Shown here in pieces: positions 1 through 7,588 of a stretch of DNA of 22,746 nt. The DNA is from an uncultured Oscillospiraceae bacterium (GTDB lineage: Bacteria; Bacillota_A; Clostridia; Oscillospirales; Oscillospiraceae), in NCBI GenBank assembly GCA_947631675.1, contig CANRMG010000009.1:1-22746 (forward strand), written 5' to 3'. The position numbers and the translations under genes were made by a program. Position 1 is the first letter of the stretch, and every line of letters begins with the position of its first letter. The notes beneath the pieces were generated by a model that saw only the letters and a list, made by a program, of their open reading frames with translations, was not told the DNA's origin and searched no databases.

Positions 1-25
1 ATTGCAACCCGCTGGGGGCAAAACG

Positions 26-115
26 CCCTCGCCCGCCCGGCGCAGCCGGGCGCAGGGGCCAAAGCCCCCTGGGGGCTTTGGCCCCTGCCGGCCGCCGACA
101 GGCGGCGGGCGAGGG
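26..115. repeat. Cloverleaf-like nested palindrome
   Basis: Four perfect stems pack almost without gaps. An outer stem pairs 26-34 with 107-115. Inside it lie hairpin 1 (35-41 with 45-51, loop GCA), hairpin 2 (52-69 with 71-88, 18 base pairs around a single T) and hairpin 3 (91-96 with 101-106, loop GACA). It begins 18 bases past the stop codon of the minus-strand permease, so it would be transcribed into that mRNA's 3' end and could act in termination or 3'-end protection. No clear T-run follows it on the minus strand (only AAAA at 20-23 on the plus strand), so a standard intrinsic terminator is not assured. It may instead be one copy of an interspersed palindromic repeat family, which a single window cannot show. 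Confidence 0.75.
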
Positions 116-132
116 TGGGCGGGTGGGTGGGG

Positions 133-1242
133 TCAGGCGGGGAGCAGGAGCCAAAAGGCGCTGAGCAGCCCCAGAAGGAGCCCGTTCAGCAGGGTGAATT
201 CCAGCAGGAACCGGCCGGGACGGGCGTTTCCTGCGGCCAGGTAGAGCTTGAACCCGATGAGGCTGGCCAGACTGGCGATGGGGGTGCCCAGGCCGCCGAT
301 GTCCACCCCCAGCAGCAGGCCCCGGGCGTTTTGGGTGAAGCCGGAGAGCAGGACGGCGGCGGGCACGTTGCTGATGACCTGGCTGGTGAGCAGGGCCACC
401 GGGTATTCCCGGCCGGACAGGACGGCACGGAGAAAGCCATCCACCCCGGGGACCCGGGCCAGGTTGCCGGCGAAGACGAAGAAGCCCACGAAGGTCAGCA
501 GCAGGCAGAAGTCGGGCTTGAGGAGGGTCTTGCGGTCAAAGAGCAGCAGCACGGCCACGAGGATCCCCAGCAGGGCGGGCCAGGGGAGCACCCGGACCAC
601 GGTGAGCAGGCAGAGGCCGAACAGGGCGCCGTACAGGACCAAGGTGCGGACCCGCAGGGGGTCCGTTTCGGGGGGAAGGGGCCGGAGGGCCGCCCGGGGG
701 AGGGCACGGCAGCACCCCAGGAGTAGCACCAGGGACAGGGCCCAGACGGGGAAGGTCCAGGCGAGGAACTGGCCCATGGTGAGGCCGTAGCGGCCGTAGA
801 GGTACAGGTTTTGGGGATTGCCCACGGGGGTGAGGATGCTGCCCAGGTTGGCGGCGGCGGTCTGCAGGACCACCACCCGCAGCAGGGCGTCTCCCCGGCC
901 GGCCAGGCCCAGCACCACCGCCGCGAAGGGCACGAAGGTCAGCAGGGCCACGTCGTTGGTGACCAGCATGGAGGTGAAAAAGCACAGGCACACCAGCACC
1001 GCTCCCACCCCCCGCACCGACCGCACCCGGCCGCAGAGGGCGTGGGCCAGGGACTGGAAGGCCCCGGCGGACCGCAGGCCCGCCACCACCGCCATGAGGG
1101 CGTAGAGCAGGGCCAGGGTGCGAAAGTCGATATAGCCGAAGTAGGCGGCGTCCGGCGGGACGAAACAGCAGCTGACCCCCGCCGCCACCAGGGCCGCAGT
1201 GAGCACCGGCTCCCGTTTGATGCCCGCCCAGAGCGTTTTCAT
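133..1242 (-). CDS. SLC13/ArsB-type (ion transporter superfamily) permease
   Basis: This 369-residue, very hydrophobic protein is a predicted inner-membrane permease with about ten membrane segments. Two family signatures are visible. One is the N-terminal-half region with TNDVALLTFVPFA and then the hairpin motif LGSILTPVGNPQN. The other is the C-terminal repeat counterpart with SQVISNVPAAVLLSGF and then GGLGTPIASLAS. This doubled Asn/Pro-Gly motif is characteristic of the ArsB/NhaD/SLC13 (citrate-transporter-like) superfamily, which moves anions such as di- and tricarboxylates, arsenite or sulfate with Na+ or H+. The substrate cannot be read from sequence. It is shorter than many relatives (about 400-460 residues) but both repeats are present. 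The start is an ATG with AAGAGGGG about 8 bases upstream. A good sigma-A-type promoter lies just upstream. Confidence 0.85.
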   Translation of the reverse strand: MKTLWAGIKREPVLTAALVAAGVSCCFVPPDAAYFGYIDFRTLALLYALMAVVAGLRSAGAFQSLAHALCGRVRSVRGVGAVLVCLCFFTSMLVTNDVALLTFVPFAAVVLGLAGRGDALLRVVVLQTAAANLGSILTPVGNPQNLYLYGRYGLTMGQFLAWTFPVWALSLVLLLGCCRALPRAALRPLPPETDPLRVRTLVLYGALFGLCLLTVVRVLPWPALLGILVAVLLLFDRKTLLKPDFCLLLTFVGFFVFAGNLARVPGVDGFLRAVLSGREYPVALLTSQVISNVPAAVLLSGFTQNARGLLLGVDIGGLGTPIASLASLIGFKLYLAAGNARPGRFLLEFTLLNGLLLGLLSAFWLLLPA

Positions 1243-1277
1243 GGCGGATCCCCTCTTCCCCGACAGATTCTCCTGGA

Positions 1278-1306
1278 ATGATACGCCGATTCCCGGCGGA
1301 TGTCAA
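1278..1306 (-). promoter_or_regulatory. Sigma-A-type promoter for the SLC13-type permease
   Basis: Read on the minus strand, TTGACA (1306-1301) is followed after exactly 17 bases by TATCAT (1283-1278), close to consensus. Initiation near 1271 would give a leader of about 28 bases. The spacer contains a dyad, CGCCG (1284-1288) and CGGCG (1294-1298) around five bases, which could be an operator. Confidence 0.75.
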
Positions 1307-1313
1307 AGGGTTT

Positions 1314-1329
1314 GGGAAAATTTTTTCCC
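1314..1329. other. AT-rich palindrome between divergent promoters
   Basis: GGGAAAA, two T residues and TTTTCCC form a perfect inverted repeat with 7-base arms, sitting between the two divergent promoters in otherwise GC-rich DNA. It could be an operator or an UP-element-like tract. It is poorly placed to terminate either gene. The function is unknown. Confidence 0.4.
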
Positions 1330-1374
1330 GAAAGGGCGCAATCGGTGAAGAGACTGTTCTTTTTCCCGGATATT

Positions 1375-1383
1375 TGCTATAAT
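1375..1383 (+). promoter_or_regulatory. Extended -10 promoter for the AEC transporter gene
   Basis: TGC directly precedes a perfect TATAAT (1378-1383), an extended -10 element. No convincing -35 hexamer is seen at 16-18 bases upstream (the region reads CTGTTCT), as is usual for extended -10 promoters. Initiation would fall near 1390, about 26 bases ahead of the ATG at 1416. Confidence 0.65.
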
Positions 1384-1415
1384 GGGGGTAAAATGGGACG
1401 AAAGGCGGCGGTGGT

Positions 1416-2321
1416 ATGGGGGCGGTCCTCTCCCTGCAGATCACGATCTTTGCCCTGGTGGCGGTGGGCTTTGCGGTGCGGCGGCTGGGGCTGGTGGGGG
1501 AACAGGGCCAGCGGAACCTCAACGACCTGGTGATCTACTGCATTTTGCCCTGCAACATCCTGAAGGCGTTTGCCGGGGACGTGGGGGGCGGCGGGTTTTC
1601 CGCCTATCTGGGGATCTTCGGGATCTCCCTGGGGCTGCAGGCGTTCTGCGTGGCATATGGGAAGCTGGTGTTCCGCAAGGAGGCCCCGGGGCGGCGGAAA
1701 TGCCTGGAATACGGCACCATCTGCTCCAACGCCGGTTTCCTGGGGAACCCCATCGCCGAGGGGCTGTACGGCGCGGAGGGCCTGGCCCTGGCCAGCGTGT
1801 ACCTGATCCCCCAGCGGGTGATGATGTGGGGGGCGGGGCTGCCGGTGTTCTCCGGGGAGCGGGACTGGCGGGCGTCGGTCAAGAAAGTGGTCACCCACCC
1901 GTGCATCCTGGCCTGCGTGCTGGGGATCCTCCGGATGGTGACGGGAGTGCAGCTGCCCGAGGCGGTGATGGGCACGGTGAACGCCCTGGGCAACTGCAAC
2001 ACGGCCATGTCCATGCTGGTGATCGGGATGATCCTGGCGCAGATCGACCTGAAGACCCTGTGGGACCCCACGGTGCTGAAATACTCCCTGCACCGGCTGG
2101 TGATCCTGCCGCTGCTGGTGTACCTGGTGTGCCGGCTGCTGCCCGTGAGCCGGACGGTGCTGGGGGTGACGGTGGTGCTGGCGGCCATGCCCGCCGGAGC
2201 CACCACCAGCATCCTGGCGGAAAAGTACCGGATGGAGCCGGAATTCGCCACCAAGCTGGTGATCTTCTCCACGCTGCTGTCCCTGCCCACGGTGGCCCTG
2301 TGGAGCTTTTTCCTGGGGTGA
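1416..2321 (+). CDS. AEC (auxin efflux carrier) family transporter
   Basis: The 301-residue product has the length and layout of AEC-family (TC 2.A.69) permeases, with about ten membrane segments in two halves. Supporting features are the N-terminal stretch GFAVRRLGLV, then NLNDLVIYCILPCNILKAF, and in the middle GTICSNAGFLGNPIAEGLYG, the typical N-x-G-F-x-G-x-P motif. The C-terminal half has NCNTAMSMLVIGMILA and MPAGATTSILAEKY. Members export or import organic acids such as malate, or unidentified solutes; the substrate here is unknown. ATG 1416 was chosen because AEC homology begins there and the extended -10 promoter fits it. A longer reading from 1382 is in a different frame. It lies alone between its own promoter and that of the next gene. 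Confidence 0.85.
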   Translation: MGAVLSLQITIFALVAVGFAVRRLGLVGEQGQRNLNDLVIYCILPCNILKAFAGDVGGGGFSAYLGIFGISLGLQAFCVAYGKLVFRKEAPGRRKCLEYGTICSNAGFLGNPIAEGLYGAEGLALASVYLIPQRVMMWGAGLPVFSGERDWRASVKKVVTHPCILACVLGILRMVTGVQLPEAVMGTVNALGNCNTAMSMLVIGMILAQIDLKTLWDPTVLKYSLHRLVILPLLVYLVCRLLPVSRTVLGVTVVLAAMPAGATTSILAEKYRMEPEFATKLVIFSTLLSLPTVALWSFFLG

Positions 2322-2322
2322 C

Positions 2323-2351
2323 TTGACGGGGCGGCCCCCAAATGCTACACT
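2323..2351 (+). promoter_or_regulatory. Strong promoter upstream of the truncated peptidase gene
   Basis: TTGACG (2323-2328) and TACACT (2346-2351) are separated by exactly 17 bases, and TGC directly before the -10 adds an extended element. The -35 starts 2 bases after the AEC gene's stop. Transcription from about 2358 would lead into AAAGGAGA (2368-2375) and ATG 2385. No terminator is seen between here and 8426, so this promoter may now drive the whole plus-strand glycan operon. Confidence 0.75.
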
Positions 2352-2384
2352 GATGACAGATCCCATGAAAAGGAGACGAGTGCG

Positions 2385-3230
2385 ATGAAATTTTCCCAGA
2401 TCCCCTATGAGCGGCCGGACATCGGCGCCGTCCTGGAGCAGCTGGAGGAGCTGACCCGGCGGCTGCAGGCGGCCGGATCCGCAGCGGAACAGCTGGCCAT
2501 TTACCGGGAGGAGGAGGCCCTGACCGCCCACCTGTACACCCAGATGAGCGTGTGCTCCATTCGGCACACGGTGGACACCCGGGACGCTTTCTACGACCAG
2601 GAGCACCAGTTCCTGTCGGAGCAGGGGCCGCTGGTGAACGAGAAGCTGCAGGCCTTCCAGAAGGCGCTGCTGCGCTCTCCCCACCGGGCGGGGCTGGAAG
2701 AGGCCCTGGGCAGCCTGCTGTTTACGAATCTGGAGCTGGAGGAAAAGGGGTTCTCCCCGGAGATCATCCCCCTGATGCAGGAGGAGGCCAAGCTGTCCAA
2801 CGAATATGAGAGCCTGTATGCCAGCGCCCGGGTGCCGTTTTTGGGCGCCGAGCGGACCATCGCCCAGCTGGGGCCCTATAAGGAGGACCCGGACCGGGGG
2901 GTGCGCAAGGCGGCCCTGGAGGCGGAGGGCGGGTTCTTCGACGCCCACCGGGAGCAGTTCGACGAGCTGTATGACCGGCTGGTGAAGAACCGCACCGAAC
3001 AGGCCCGGCGGCTGGGCTTTTCCAGCTATGTGGAGCTGGGCTTCATCCGCATGGGGCGCAACTGCTACACCCCCCAGGACATCGCGTCCTTCCGGGAACA
3101 GGTGGTGCGGGACCTGGTGCCCCTGACCGTGCAGGTGAAGGCCCGGCAGGCGAAACGGCTGGACATGCGCTGCGCCTGGCTGTGGCTTTACTACCGGCGG
3201 CGGCTGGCCGGGAGGGGACGGCATGGGTAA
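2385..3230 (+). pseudogene. pepF: M3 oligoendopeptidase, catalytic half lost, fused to a glycosyltransferase tail
   Basis: Residues 1 to about 257 match the helical N-terminal part of M3-family oligoendopeptidases (PepF-like): MKFSQIPYERPD, SIRHTVDTRD, FSPEIIPLMQEE, LGPYKEDPDRGVR, ELYDRLVKNRTEQARRLGF, FREQVVRDLVPL. The family is normally about 560-600 residues and carries the zinc motif HExxH in the second half. Here the reading frame has only 281 codons and no HExxH. From about residue 257 it changes to KRLDMRCAWLWLYYRRR, closely like the C-terminal end of the GT2 encoded by the next gene (KRLDIRGAWLWIWYLRR). The chimera cannot be an active peptidase but could still be translated from its intact promoter and RBS. 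Its stop overlaps the next start by 8 bases (ATGGGTAA). Real recombination or an assembly misjoin could each explain it. Confidence 0.85.
3150..3165 (+). other. Recombination junction: peptidase to polysaccharide island
   Basis: Peptidase homology stops and glycosyltransferase-tail homology begins around AAACGGCTGGACAT. The equivalent place in the intact GT2 gene (around 4078-4091) reads AAGAGGCTGGATAT, so the join falls in a short stretch that encodes KRL or KRLD in both partners. That fits microhomology-mediated illegitimate recombination, but no insertion-sequence end, direct repeat or integrase is visible here. Confidence 0.6.
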
Positions 3231-4158
3231 GATCAGCGTCATCATCCCGGTGTATAAGGTGGAGGAGTATCTGGACCGGTGCGTGCAGAGCGTGCTGGCC
3301 CAGAGCTATGGCGATACAGAGATCATCCTGGTGGACGACGGCTCCCCGGACGGCTGCGGCGCCCTGTGCGACGGCTACGCGGGGAAGGACGCCCGGGTGC
3401 GGGTCGTCCACAAGGCCAACGGCGGCCTTTCCTCCGCCCGGAACGCGGGTCTGGACATAGCCCGGGGGGACTATATCGCCTTCGTGGACGGGGACGACTA
3501 TATCGCCCCGGATATGCTGGAGAGACTTCTGGCGGCCCTGGAGGGCGCGGGAGCGGACGTGGCGCTGTGCGACGTGCGGTGCGTGGACGAGGCCGGCGCG
3601 CCTGTCCGGGAGCTGCCTCCCTTTGAGGCGGGGGTGTTTGCACCGGAGGAGATATACCGGCGCATGACCTTCGACGAGTGGGCCTGGCGGTATGTGACCG
3701 CCTGGAACCGGCTGTATAAGAGGGGCCTCTTCGACGGCCTGCGGTTCCGGGAGGGGAAGGTCCACGAGGACGAATTTCTGGCCCATCGGCTCTATGAGCG
3801 CTGCGGAAAGATCGCGGCGGTGGCGGAGGGGCTCTATTTCTACGTCCAGCGGGGCGGCAGCATCATGGCCGCGCCCATGTCCCTGGGCCGGCTGGACCGG
3901 GTGCAGGCCCGGCTGGAGCGGTACGAGTTTTTCAAGGCCAAGGGCCTGAAGGAGCTGGAGGGGCCCACCCTGCACCGGTGCTATGAGTTTCTGTGGGCCG
4001 TGCTGGACCGGGTGGACGTGAGGGCCAACAAGGCCGCCATCCGGCCCCTGGCGGCCGCCATAGCGAGCGAGCAGCTCAAGAGGCTGGATATACGGGGCGC
4101 ATGGCTCTGGATATGGTATCTGCGCCGGGCATCCGGGCGCGGGGGAAAGGACGCATGA
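3223..4158 (+). CDS. GT2-family glycosyltransferase (EpsJ-like)
   Basis: This 311-residue enzyme has a GT-A fold of family 2 at its N-terminus: SVIIPVYKVEEYLDRCVQSV at 5-24, the nucleotide-binding VDDGSPDG at 37-44, and the metal-binding FVDGDD at 87-92. It should transfer a sugar from a nucleotide donor to a lipid-linked glycan at the cytoplasmic face of the membrane. Donor and acceptor are not predictable. The C-terminal end is aromatic and basic (GAWLWIWYLRR), which may dock it at the membrane. The same tail is found, orphaned, at the end of the truncated peptidase frame just upstream. GGGAGGGG lies about 6 bases before the ATG. The stop overlaps the flippase start as ATGA, implying translational coupling. 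Confidence 0.9.
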   Translation: MGKISVIIPVYKVEEYLDRCVQSVLAQSYGDTEIILVDDGSPDGCGALCDGYAGKDARVRVVHKANGGLSSARNAGLDIARGDYIAFVDGDDYIAPDMLERLLAALEGAGADVALCDVRCVDEAGAPVRELPPFEAGVFAPEEIYRRMTFDEWAWRYVTAWNRLYKRGLFDGLRFREGKVHEDEFLAHRLYERCGKIAAVAEGLYFYVQRGGSIMAAPMSLGRLDRVQARLERYEFFKAKGLKELEGPTLHRCYEFLWAVLDRVDVRANKAAIRPLAAAIASEQLKRLDIRGAWLWIWYLRRASGRGGKDA

Positions 4159-5702
4159 GCGGGGAAGAATCCAAAGAAAAACGGCTGTTCATCAACATGG
4201 CGGCCCAGATCGTCTCCTTCGGCGTCAGCGTGGGCATCAGCTTCTTCCTCACGCCCTTCATCGTGGAGAAGCTGGGCCGGGAGGCCTATGGCTTCGTGGG
4301 CCTGGCCAACGATTTCATAAGTTACGCCCAGATATTGGTGACGGCCCTCAATTCCATGGCCTCCCGGTTCATCACCATCAGTGTCCACCGGGGGGAGAAC
4401 CAGTCTGCCAACGAGTACTTCACCTCCCTCATCATCGCGAACGCCATCATAACGCTGGTGCTGCTGGTGCCGGCGGTGCTGGTGGTGCTGTTTCTGGATA
4501 GGCTCTTGAACGTGCCGGCGGCGATCCTGGGGGACGTGCGGCTTTTGTGGTCGCTGCTGTTTCTGGAGGCGCTGGTGGGCGTGGCCATGAGCGTATACGG
4601 CAATGCCACCTATGTGAAGAACCGCCTGGACCTGGCCAGCAAGCGGGTCATCGAGTCGGAGCTGCTGCGGGCCGGGATACTGCTGGCGGCGTTCCTGCTC
4701 TTCCCGCCCCATGTGTACTATCTGGGCCTGTCCGCGGTGATATGCATCGCCTACAGGACCGTCACCAACATCCGCTATACCCGCATGCTCCTGCCGGAGA
4801 TCGAGGTGAAGCGGTCCTATTTCCGGTGGGGGCGGATCAAAGAACTCCTCTCCGCCGGCGTGTGGAACTCCGTCACGCGGGTGGGCTCCATCCTCTCCAA
4901 CCAGCTGGACCTTCTCATCACCAACGTGCTGGTGGGCGACTCGGCCATGGGCGTCGTCAGCATCGCCAAGAGCCTGCCGGTCCTGTGCCAGTCGGTGTTC
5001 GCCATGCTGGCGTCGGTGTTCATGCCCCAGCTGAACATCAGCTATGCCAAGGATGACACGGAGAAGATGCGCGCCGAGCTCATCTTCGCCATCAAGCTGC
5101 TGGGTATGATCGCCTGCATCCCGGTGGCATGCGTGTACGCCTTCGGGGACACGTTCTTCTCCCTGTGGGTGCCGGGCCAGGACGCGAGGCTCCTGCAGGG
5201 CCTGGCCATCGTGGCCATGCTGGCAAGCCCTCTGGGCTACCCCCTGGAGCCCCTGTGGAACGTGTTCACGGTGGCCAATAAGATCAAGCAGTCCTCCATC
5301 TACGTGGTGGTCAACTCCTTTTTGACCATCGGCGTGGTGTTCGGCCTTCTGCACTTCGCCCAGACCGACACGGCGAAGATGTTCATCATCGTGGGCGTGA
5401 GCTCCGTGTTCAGCATCATCCGGGGCGCCACGTTCCTGCCCCTGTACGGGGCAAAGTGCCTCAACATGAAGCTGACCACCTTCTACGGACCGCTGGTGAA
5501 AAACCTCATATCCCTGGCCATCGTGAGCGCCGTGGCCTTCGGCCTGAGGTACGCCTTCGCGGTGCACAGCTGGGCAGGGCTGGTGATGGTGTGCGCCGCG
5601 GTGGGGCTCACGGCCCTGGCGGTAAATTACTTCGTGCTCCTCAGCCGCCCGGAGCGGGCCATGCTCCGGGAAAAGATCAGGGGGGTCCTGAAAAAGACAT
5701 GA
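4155..5702 (+). CDS. Polysaccharide flippase, Wzx/PST type (MOP superfamily)
   Basis: The 515-residue protein is an integral membrane protein with an estimated 12-14 helices, a typical size for Wzx-type lipid-linked oligosaccharide flippases. The N-terminus is characteristic: KRLFINMAAQIVSFGVSVGISFFLTPFIVEKLG, followed by EAYGFVGLANDFISYAQI. Its role is to move undecaprenyl-linked glycan units across the membrane for polymerization or transfer. ATG 4155 was chosen over the upstream in-frame ATG at 3993 because it overlaps the preceding stop as ATGA, has AAAGGA just upstream, and begins where homology begins. Its own stop overlaps the next start, again as ATGA. It is the only flippase in the window, so it is the likely export step for both converging operons. 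Confidence 0.9.
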   Translation: MSGEESKEKRLFINMAAQIVSFGVSVGISFFLTPFIVEKLGREAYGFVGLANDFISYAQILVTALNSMASRFITISVHRGENQSANEYFTSLIIANAIITLVLLVPAVLVVLFLDRLLNVPAAILGDVRLLWSLLFLEALVGVAMSVYGNATYVKNRLDLASKRVIESELLRAGILLAAFLLFPPHVYYLGLSAVICIAYRTVTNIRYTRMLLPEIEVKRSYFRWGRIKELLSAGVWNSVTRVGSILSNQLDLLITNVLVGDSAMGVVSIAKSLPVLCQSVFAMLASVFMPQLNISYAKDDTEKMRAELIFAIKLLGMIACIPVACVYAFGDTFFSLWVPGQDARLLQGLAIVAMLASPLGYPLEPLWNVFTVANKIKQSSIYVVVNSFLTIGVVFGLLHFAQTDTAKMFIIVGVSSVFSIIRGATFLPLYGAKCLNMKLTTFYGPLVKNLISLAIVSAVAFGLRYAFAVHSWAGLVMVCAAVGLTALAVNYFVLLSRPERAMLREKIRGVLKKT

Positions 5703-7579
5703 TACCGAAGATCATCCACTACTGCTGGTTCGGCGGCGCCCCTCTGAGCGCCGAGACGGAAAAATACATCGCCACCTGGCGTGCCCAGTGCCCGGACTAT
5801 GAGATCAGGCGGTGGGACGAGTCCACCTTCGACGTCAACATGTGCCCCTATGCCCGGGAGGCCTATGAGGCGAAGAAGTGGGCCTTCCTGGCCGACTATG
5901 CCCGGCTGTGGGCCCTCAACGAATACGGCGGCGTATACATGGACACGGACGTGGAGCTCGTCAAGCCCCTGGACGGCCTGCTGGGGGAGAGCGCCTTCTG
6001 CGGCTACGAGGAGGAAAAGCGCCTGTGCACGGCCCTGATCGGCTCCGAGCCCGGGGGAAAGTGGATCGGCGCCCTGCTGGACGCCTATAAGGACCGGCAC
6101 TTCCTCCTGCCGGACGGCACCTGCGACGTGACCACCAATGTGACGGTCATTTCCGGGCAGACGGAAAAGCTCTTCGGCATCGTCCTGGACGGGACCGCCA
6201 AGCGGGAGGAGGGGGTGCTCACCCTCTGCCCCCGGGACTGGTTCAGCCCCATGTCCTTCGACACCGGACTGATACAGCGGACCGCTGACACGGTGGCCAT
6301 CCACCACTTCGTGGCCTCCTGGCACGACGCGGCCTGGCTTCGGGAGCGGGCGGTGCGCTACCGGTGCATCCGGCTCTTCGGCGAGAACCTGGGCGGCCGG
6401 GCCGCCAACGCCATCAACTTCGCCCGCCGCCATGACGGCAGCTTTGCCCGGGGCGTGAAATACTACCTGACGGAGCCCTTCATGGCCGCCAGCCGCCTTC
6501 TGCCCCCGGGGAACACGGTGGTGTTCGAGACGGAGGGGGACTTCTGCGACAACGGCCGGGCCCTTTTCGAGTATATGCTCAGCCTGGGCATGGACCGGCG
6601 CTGGCGGATCGTGTGGCTGGTGAAGGAGCCGGAGAAGTTTCGGGACCAGGAGCGGGAGAACGTGCTCTTCCTCCGGCGGGACAGCCTGGCCGCGCGATAC
6701 TGGGTGAGCCGGGCCAGCTTCTTTTTCTTCACTCACCCCTGGTGGATGACCCGCCGGCGCAAGGGACAGACGGTGGTGAACCTGTGGCACGGCGTGCCCC
6801 TGAAGGCCGGGGACGGCCGGGATATGTCCGGGCTGTTCGACTTTCTGCCCGCCTCCTCCCCGGAGACATACGAGCTGTTCCACAAATTCATCGGCGTGCG
6901 GCCGGAGCAGTTTCTGCCCCTGGGCCAGCCCCGGCTGGACCTGATGTTCCGGGAAAAGGACCTGACGGCTCTGCTGGGCGGGAAGGCCCGGGGCCGGGAC
7001 TATGAAAAGCTCATTTTGTGTATGCCCACCTTCCGGCAGACCCAGCGCTGGACCGACGGCACCTTCGCCAACACCTACTCCATCAACCCCGTGCAGACCC
7101 TGGAGCAGCTGGAGGCGCTGAACGCCTTCCTGGCGGAGAAGAAGATACTGCTGACGGCGAAGATACACCACCTGCAGAAGCTGGACTTTCTGGCCAGGAC
7201 GAGCCTTCCCAACATCCTCTACCTGACGGATGACGACCTAATCGCCGCCGACGTGCAGCTTTATGAGATGGTGGGGCAGGCGGACTGCCTGCTGACGGAC
7301 TATTCCTCTGTGTACTTCGACTACCTGACCCTGGACAGGCCCATCGGCTTTTTCGTGGGCGACCTCAAACAGTACACCCGGGGCTTTCTGGTGCCGGACC
7401 CGCTGGCCTGGATGCCGGGGCAGAAGATCGCGTCCCTGGAGGAGCTGTACGGCTTTCTCGCGGACGTATCCGCCGGAAAGGACGCCTTCGGCCCGGAGCG
7501 GAAGGCGCTGCGGGACCGGGTGGACGCCTACCAGGACGGGGAGAACTGCCGCCGCATCGCGGAGAATTTCGGCCTTTGA
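5699..7579 (+). CDS. Fusion: GT32-like glycosyltransferase plus TagB/TagF-like phosphotransferase
   Basis: A single 626-residue frame joins two enzymes. Residues 1 to about 240 look like the DXD sugar-binding-region glycosyltransferases (GT32, capsular/OCH1-like): IPKIIHYCWFGG at 2-13, KKWAFLADYARLWALNEYGG at 59-78 and the metal-binding DTD at 82-84. From about 270 it resembles CDP-glycerol (CDP-polyol) glycerophosphotransferases: GNTVVFETEGDF from 271, WHGVPLK from 363, PTFR at 443-446, KIHH at 488-491 (relatives usually have K-x-H-P) and TDYSSVYFDYL from 533. H364 and H490 correspond to the histidines regarded as essential in TagF-type enzymes. The likely job is adding a sugar and then a polyol phosphate to the same glycan. 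The start overlaps the flippase stop (ATGA). Upstream in-frame codons from 5456 were rejected because they lie inside the flippase gene. Confidence 0.88.
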   Translation: MIPKIIHYCWFGGAPLSAETEKYIATWRAQCPDYEIRRWDESTFDVNMCPYAREAYEAKKWAFLADYARLWALNEYGGVYMDTDVELVKPLDGLLGESAFCGYEEEKRLCTALIGSEPGGKWIGALLDAYKDRHFLLPDGTCDVTTNVTVISGQTEKLFGIVLDGTAKREEGVLTLCPRDWFSPMSFDTGLIQRTADTVAIHHFVASWHDAAWLRERAVRYRCIRLFGENLGGRAANAINFARRHDGSFARGVKYYLTEPFMAASRLLPPGNTVVFETEGDFCDNGRALFEYMLSLGMDRRWRIVWLVKEPEKFRDQERENVLFLRRDSLAARYWVSRASFFFFTHPWWMTRRRKGQTVVNLWHGVPLKAGDGRDMSGLFDFLPASSPETYELFHKFIGVRPEQFLPLGQPRLDLMFREKDLTALLGGKARGRDYEKLILCMPTFRQTQRWTDGTFANTYSINPVQTLEQLEALNAFLAEKKILLTAKIHHLQKLDFLARTSLPNILYLTDDDLIAADVQLYEMVGQADCLLTDYSSVYFDYLTLDRPIGFFVGDLKQYTRGFLVPDPLAWMPGQKIASLEELYGFLADVSAGKDAFGPERKALRDRVDAYQDGENCRRIAENFGL

Positions 7580-7588
7580 GGAGCGCAT

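Noticed and set aside
1314..1329. Palindrome GGGAAAATTTTTTCCC as a terminator
   Set aside because: It lies between divergent promoters, not after any gene; kept only as a possible regulatory site.
3166..3230. Frameshift rather than truncation of the peptidase gene
   Set aside because: No peptidase-like sequence (HExxH or following motifs) continues in any frame after 3165; the next DNA is the GT2 tail and then an intact GT2 gene.
1377..3245. A 622-codon minus-strand frame opposite the AEC and peptidase genes
   Set aside because: It crosses two well-supported plus-strand genes and their promoters; its translation is Gln/His/Pro-rich noise.
3981..5567. A 528-codon minus-strand frame opposite the flippase
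   Set aside because: His/Gln-rich shadow of a clear membrane transporter gene, with no motif.
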